A DNA stretch of 8,591 nt from NCBI GenBank assembly GCA_009781525.1, contig WQXZ01000072.1:1-8591 (forward strand), given 5' to 3'. Source of the stretch: Coriobacteriia bacterium. Lineage in GTDB: Bacteria; Actinomycetota; Coriobacteriia; Coriobacteriales; UBA8131. Both the position numbers and the translations under genes were made by a program. Below are positions 6,485-8,591 of the stretch, one piece after another. The notes under the pieces were generated by a model. That model saw only the letters and a program-made list of their open reading frames with translations. It had not been told where the DNA came from and ran no database searches. The first letter of the stretch is position 1; each line of letters starts with the position of its first letter.

Positions 6485-6780
6485 TTACCCCAGGAGCATA
6501 GACAAGACCTTCTGAACATGGTCTATTTGCTCTTTGGGGGTGGAGGCTCCAGCGGTGATGCCTACTGAATAAGAGCCGGTGAACCAGAAAGCATCGAGTT
6601 CTTCGGCTTGCTCGATGTGGTAGGTTCGGCTGCATACGGCGGAGCAGAGCTCGGACAGGCGGGTGGTGTTTGATGAGTTGCGTCCACCGACAACCAGCAT
6701 CACGTCGACCTCTGCTGCGAGCTCGCTCGCTGCTTCTTGGCGCTTGGCGCTGTGTACGTGAGGTCGCGGAGCTGTAGGGT
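6485..6780 (-). pseudogene. ispH: C-terminal remnant of ispH (HMBPP reductase), frameshifted
   Basis: Intact IspH is the last enzyme of the MEP isoprenoid pathway, a 4Fe-4S protein of about 280-320 residues. Here only the last ~95 residues remain: RQEAASELAAEVDVMLVVGG, the SSNT site, and VGITAGASTP before the final helix and a TAA stop at 6485-6487. The upstream part (SSATSRTQRQ, matching the family's C-x-AT..RQ segment) sits in another frame because TTGGCGC is tandemly duplicated at 6737-6750; removing one 7-bp copy joins the two parts. The Cys of that segment, a cluster ligand, appears to be Ser, and the N-terminal two thirds with the other ligands are missing. The stub points toward the DUF512 gene, consistent with a former ispH-DUF512-der order. 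It cannot encode an active enzyme. Confidence 0.85.
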
Positions 6781-6816
6781 GTATGGGGGTCGGGGGGTTT
6801 TAGAGGTGCGGAAGGC

Positions 6817-6864
6817 AATAAACAAGCATGTGAAAACTTTACGTTTATAGGCTTGACGGGGGGG
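6817..6864. repeat. Direct repeat copy 1 beside the IS110 element
   Basis: The 41 bp at 6817-6857 recur exactly at 8438-8478, and both copies end in a G-run (7 G here). Inside, CAAGC (6823-6827) pairs with GCTTG (6851-6855) and AAAC pairs with GTTT between them, giving a small imperfect nested stem. This copy lies at the ispH break and the other lies just outside the structured region upstream of the transposase. Confidence 0.9.
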
Positions 6865-7047
6865 TGTCTCTATCTTTTTGTCAAGCGATATCTATAAATA
6901 TTTTAGTCTCTTTCCTGATTGCTTCATACTTGGTTTTCGAGTGTGTTTCATGATTTATTGCTTTGAACAGCAGCGTATATGGTTTTCTCTGCAAGACAAA
7001 TTAGGCTCCCTATTGAAGCCATGCAGATATGGTCAAAGCAGTCAGGC
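6865..7047. other. Downstream non-coding part of the IS110 element
   Basis: This AT-rich stretch lies between repeat copy 1 and the transposase stop codon. I find no gene and no clear inverted repeat matching the other end. It is long for the downstream region of an IS110 element, so some of it may be host or older inserted DNA. Confidence 0.4.
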
Positions 7048-8229
7048 TTATGCTGTTGCCTGATAAGGTTTCTGATCCCTGACGATTGCGTACATGATCT
7101 TCATTCGCTTTCTTGCGAGCGCTATCAGAGCGGCGTTGTGCGTCTTGCCCTCTGCGCGTTTCTTGTCGTAGTACCATCTGGCATGTGGGTCTGAGCGGAG
7201 GGAAGCGAAAGCAGACAAAAACAGTGCATTTTTAAGTGCTCTGTTCCCGATTCTAGCTGCGCTTTCACCTTTGATGGAGGTACCTGACTGATGTGTCCTG
7301 GGTGCCAGTCCGGCGTATGATGCCACATGGTCTGCTGAAGGGAATGCATCGATATCGACATGCAGCAGAAAAGTCATTGCTGTCTTTATCCCGACACCAG
7401 GGATGGTGATCAGTGCCAGGTAGCTGGCGTCACCGGAGAGAAGCTCAGCTATCTTTCCCTCGATGTCTTTGCGTGCTTTGATAAGCTCAAGTATCCGGCG
7501 GGCACAGGCTGGAACCGCTGTATCCTCACGCAAGGTTGCACCACCCAGCATGACTTGCATTGAAAGCGCTGCTTCCATAAGTCGAGAGAGCAGTTGCTTG
7601 GGCACACGTTTCTGCTTGTCAGCCCAACGCACTACAGCAGCTCTGCCAGCCTTACGCATGCCCCATGGGCCACCGAAGCGCTTAAAGCAGTTTCAAGGCA
7701 AACAGGCTGGTCACAGAGTCGCCCAAGGCTCTTTCGAAAGTCGGGCTGATTTCAAGCAGATGAGCCCTCAGTCGGTTTATCTCCCGCGTCATATCGCACC
7801 TGCAGTCATCGTCATATGATGCCAGTGCAGCCAGATCGGCTCGTGTGTCGCTGCGGTTTGGGACAGGCCTGAGTGCTGTCGGTATACTGGCTGCGGTCAT
7901 GGCGATGACGAAAGCATCACGTCTGTCTGTCTTGGCTTCCCCGGGCAATATACCAGCAGCTCTTCGCATAGCCAGTCCCGGCAGGTAGGCTCACGTCACA
8001 TCCGGCTTTCCTGGCACAGGCGACTTAAAAGCGATCCGATGTTATTGGGTTGATCGACTACGACTTGCACTTCCCCGTATTCGAGTAGTGCAGTGAAGGT
8101 ATTTGTGAGCTCTTGCTCACATTGGTTGATCTGCCGATCGGCAAGCACTGCACCTGATTTGTCGATTGCATAGATGTAGTGGAAGCTCTTACCGACATCC
8201 AAACCGACGTTTACATCATAGGTCTTCAT
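7048..8229 (-). pseudogene. IS110-family DEDD transposase with three single-base frame breaks
   Basis: This RNA-guided recombinase should move the element. Three blocks align end to end. Block 1 holds GLDVGK with D11 and VVVD with D59; block 2 holds the KTDRRDA site (D101 and D104 after correction); block 3 is the transposase_20 part with IPGVG, YAGLAPRTHQSG (likely nucleophilic Ser), GN(R)ALKN and a YYDKKRAEGK segment. Frame breaks are one extra base in TTT 8007-8009, GG 7988-7989 and AAA 7684-7686 (plus strand). Correcting all three gives one frame of about 392 residues, the usual length, and restores AGCDVSYLPGLAMRR, a stretch typical of actinobacterial IS110. I start at the ATG at 8227-8229, with AAAGG 7 nt upstream, not at the in-frame ATG at 8265. 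Recent inactivation and basecalling errors both remain possible. Confidence 0.88.
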
Positions 8230-8437
8230 GTTGTAACCTTTTCTCTTGAGGCCGGCCAAGGACATGAATGTGACCTGACCCTGTCTGCTGCACCCACATT
8301 ACATTTAGCCTTGGTGGGATTTCACCTGGCAAGTCTCTATTAGCAGCAACAGCGTCCCAGCTCCGGTGGCAACACCCCCCGAACCCTAGATGCGGTAGGG
8401 ACGATAAGCCTTGCCGGAGCTGGTGGCCGACAGCCTG
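8230..8437 (-). ncRNA. Candidate bridge RNA locus of the IS110 element
   Basis: IS110-group elements encode a bridge RNA in the non-coding end upstream of the recombinase, whose loops pair with target and donor DNA. Here about 200 bp in that position are rich in stems. An exact 10-bp stem, CCAGCTCCGG (8357-8366) with CCGGAGCTGG (8414-8423), encloses a CCCTA/TAGGG hairpin (8384-8388 and 8396-8400). A second stem joins 8256-8272 to 8295-8314 through CCAAGG/CCTTGG and ATGAATGTG/CACATT-CAT with small bulges and a 22-nt loop. A third, GGTG/CACC (8313-8316 and 8323-8326), competes with the second. Transcript ends are unknown, and I did not identify guide sequences matching the insertion site. Confidence 0.5.
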
Positions 8438-8492
8438 AATAAACAAGCATGTGAAAACTTTACGTTTATAGGCTTGACGGGGGGGGGGGGGG
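8438..8492. repeat. Direct repeat copy 2 with expanded G-run
   Basis: Bases 8438-8478 are identical to 6817-6857, including the CAAGC/GCTTG and AAAC/GTTT pairings. The following G-run has 14 G (8479-8492) against 7 in copy 1. The preceding bases differ between copies, so identity starts at the same AAT in both. The lengthened G-run may be slippage or a sequencing artefact. Confidence 0.9.
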
Positions 8493-8591
8493 AACCGGGA
8501 AGAATTTTAAAAAATTTTTAACAAGGGAAAAGGAGGGCCTGTAAAGCAAAAATGTGTCAAAAGGAAAAAAAAAAATGAACCCAATGAGGGG
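8493..8591. other. Low-complexity right edge, probably unreliable sequence
   Basis: After the 14-G run the sequence is purine-rich and made largely of short homopolymers (A runs up to 11, G runs of 3-4, T runs of 4-5). It does not resemble the sequence after copy 1 and encodes nothing recognisable. It reads like poor basecalls at a contig end, so I would not interpret it. Confidence 0.6.

Larger units (their letters stand above)
6817..8478 (-). mobile_element. IS110-family insertion sequence with flanking 41-bp direct repeats
   Basis: The unit comprises a DEDD transposase gene (7048-8229), 183 bp of downstream and about 208 bp of upstream non-coding DNA, and a 41-bp repeat at each side. IS110 elements insert site-specifically through an RNA-guided recombinase and normally leave no long target duplication, so the long repeats are unusual. 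The exact ends cannot be set from this window: the element may be 1.57 kb lying between the repeats, or a 1,621-bp unit that contains one repeat. The left boundary coincides with the truncation of ispH. Confidence 0.75.

Noticed and set aside
6462..6818. 118-codon minus-strand frame as a separate gene
   Set aside because: Its upstream half is the shifted-frame continuation of the ispH remnant and the rest is an out-of-frame shadow of it.
6817..8478. The 41-bp repeats as part of a CRISPR array
   Set aside because: Only two copies, 1.6 kb apart with a transposase between them, no spacer periodicity and no cas genes.

Overview
This window looks like an 8.6 kb draft contig from an actinobacterium. 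Class Coriobacteriia is the most likely source. That rests on the co-directional order ispH remnant, DUF512 protein, der, plsY, gpsA, which I recall from that class, and on an IS110 transposase of the actinobacterial type. GC content is moderate. No lineage-marker RNA is present, so the placement is an inference.

The left 5.5 kb is one compact leftward operon, read from right to left: RelB/DinJ-type antitoxin, MazF/PemK toxin, a PDZ plus radical-SAM-like DUF512 protein, the ribosome-assembly GTPase Der, the acyl-phosphate:glycerol-3-phosphate acyltransferase PlsY, and glycerol-3-phosphate dehydrogenase GpsA. Gene gaps run from a 14-bp overlap to 54 bp. A strong intrinsic terminator ends the operon at 109-137. 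GpsA makes glycerol 3-phosphate and PlsY acylates it, so the last two genes are consecutive steps of phospholipid synthesis. The only promoter-like sequence I can see for the set lies upstream of the antitoxin, over a tandem 10-bp repeat that looks like an autoregulatory operator. The toxin-antitoxin pair therefore appears to have become the front end of a housekeeping operon.

From 5.5 to 6.8 kb lies a decayed accessory segment. It holds a non-coding stretch with nested inverted repeats, and a rightward gene resembling small secreted NTF2-fold (YbbC-like) immunity proteins that carries an in-frame amber codon inside its signal peptide. It also holds the C-terminal stub of ispH in the operon's orientation, frameshifted by a 7-bp tandem duplication and lacking its cluster cysteine. 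I infer that ispH once sat directly upstream of the DUF512 gene and was separated by insertions.

From 6.8 to 8.5 kb lies an IS110-family element. Its DEDD transposase is whole in length but carries three single-base expansions of short homopolymers, which together restore the frame. About 200 bp of strongly structured non-coding DNA lies upstream of the transposase, where IS110 elements encode their bridge RNA. An identical 41-bp sequence plus a G-run occurs on both sides of the element with a 1,621-bp period. The last ~100 bp look like poor basecalls, so features near the right end need raw-read support.
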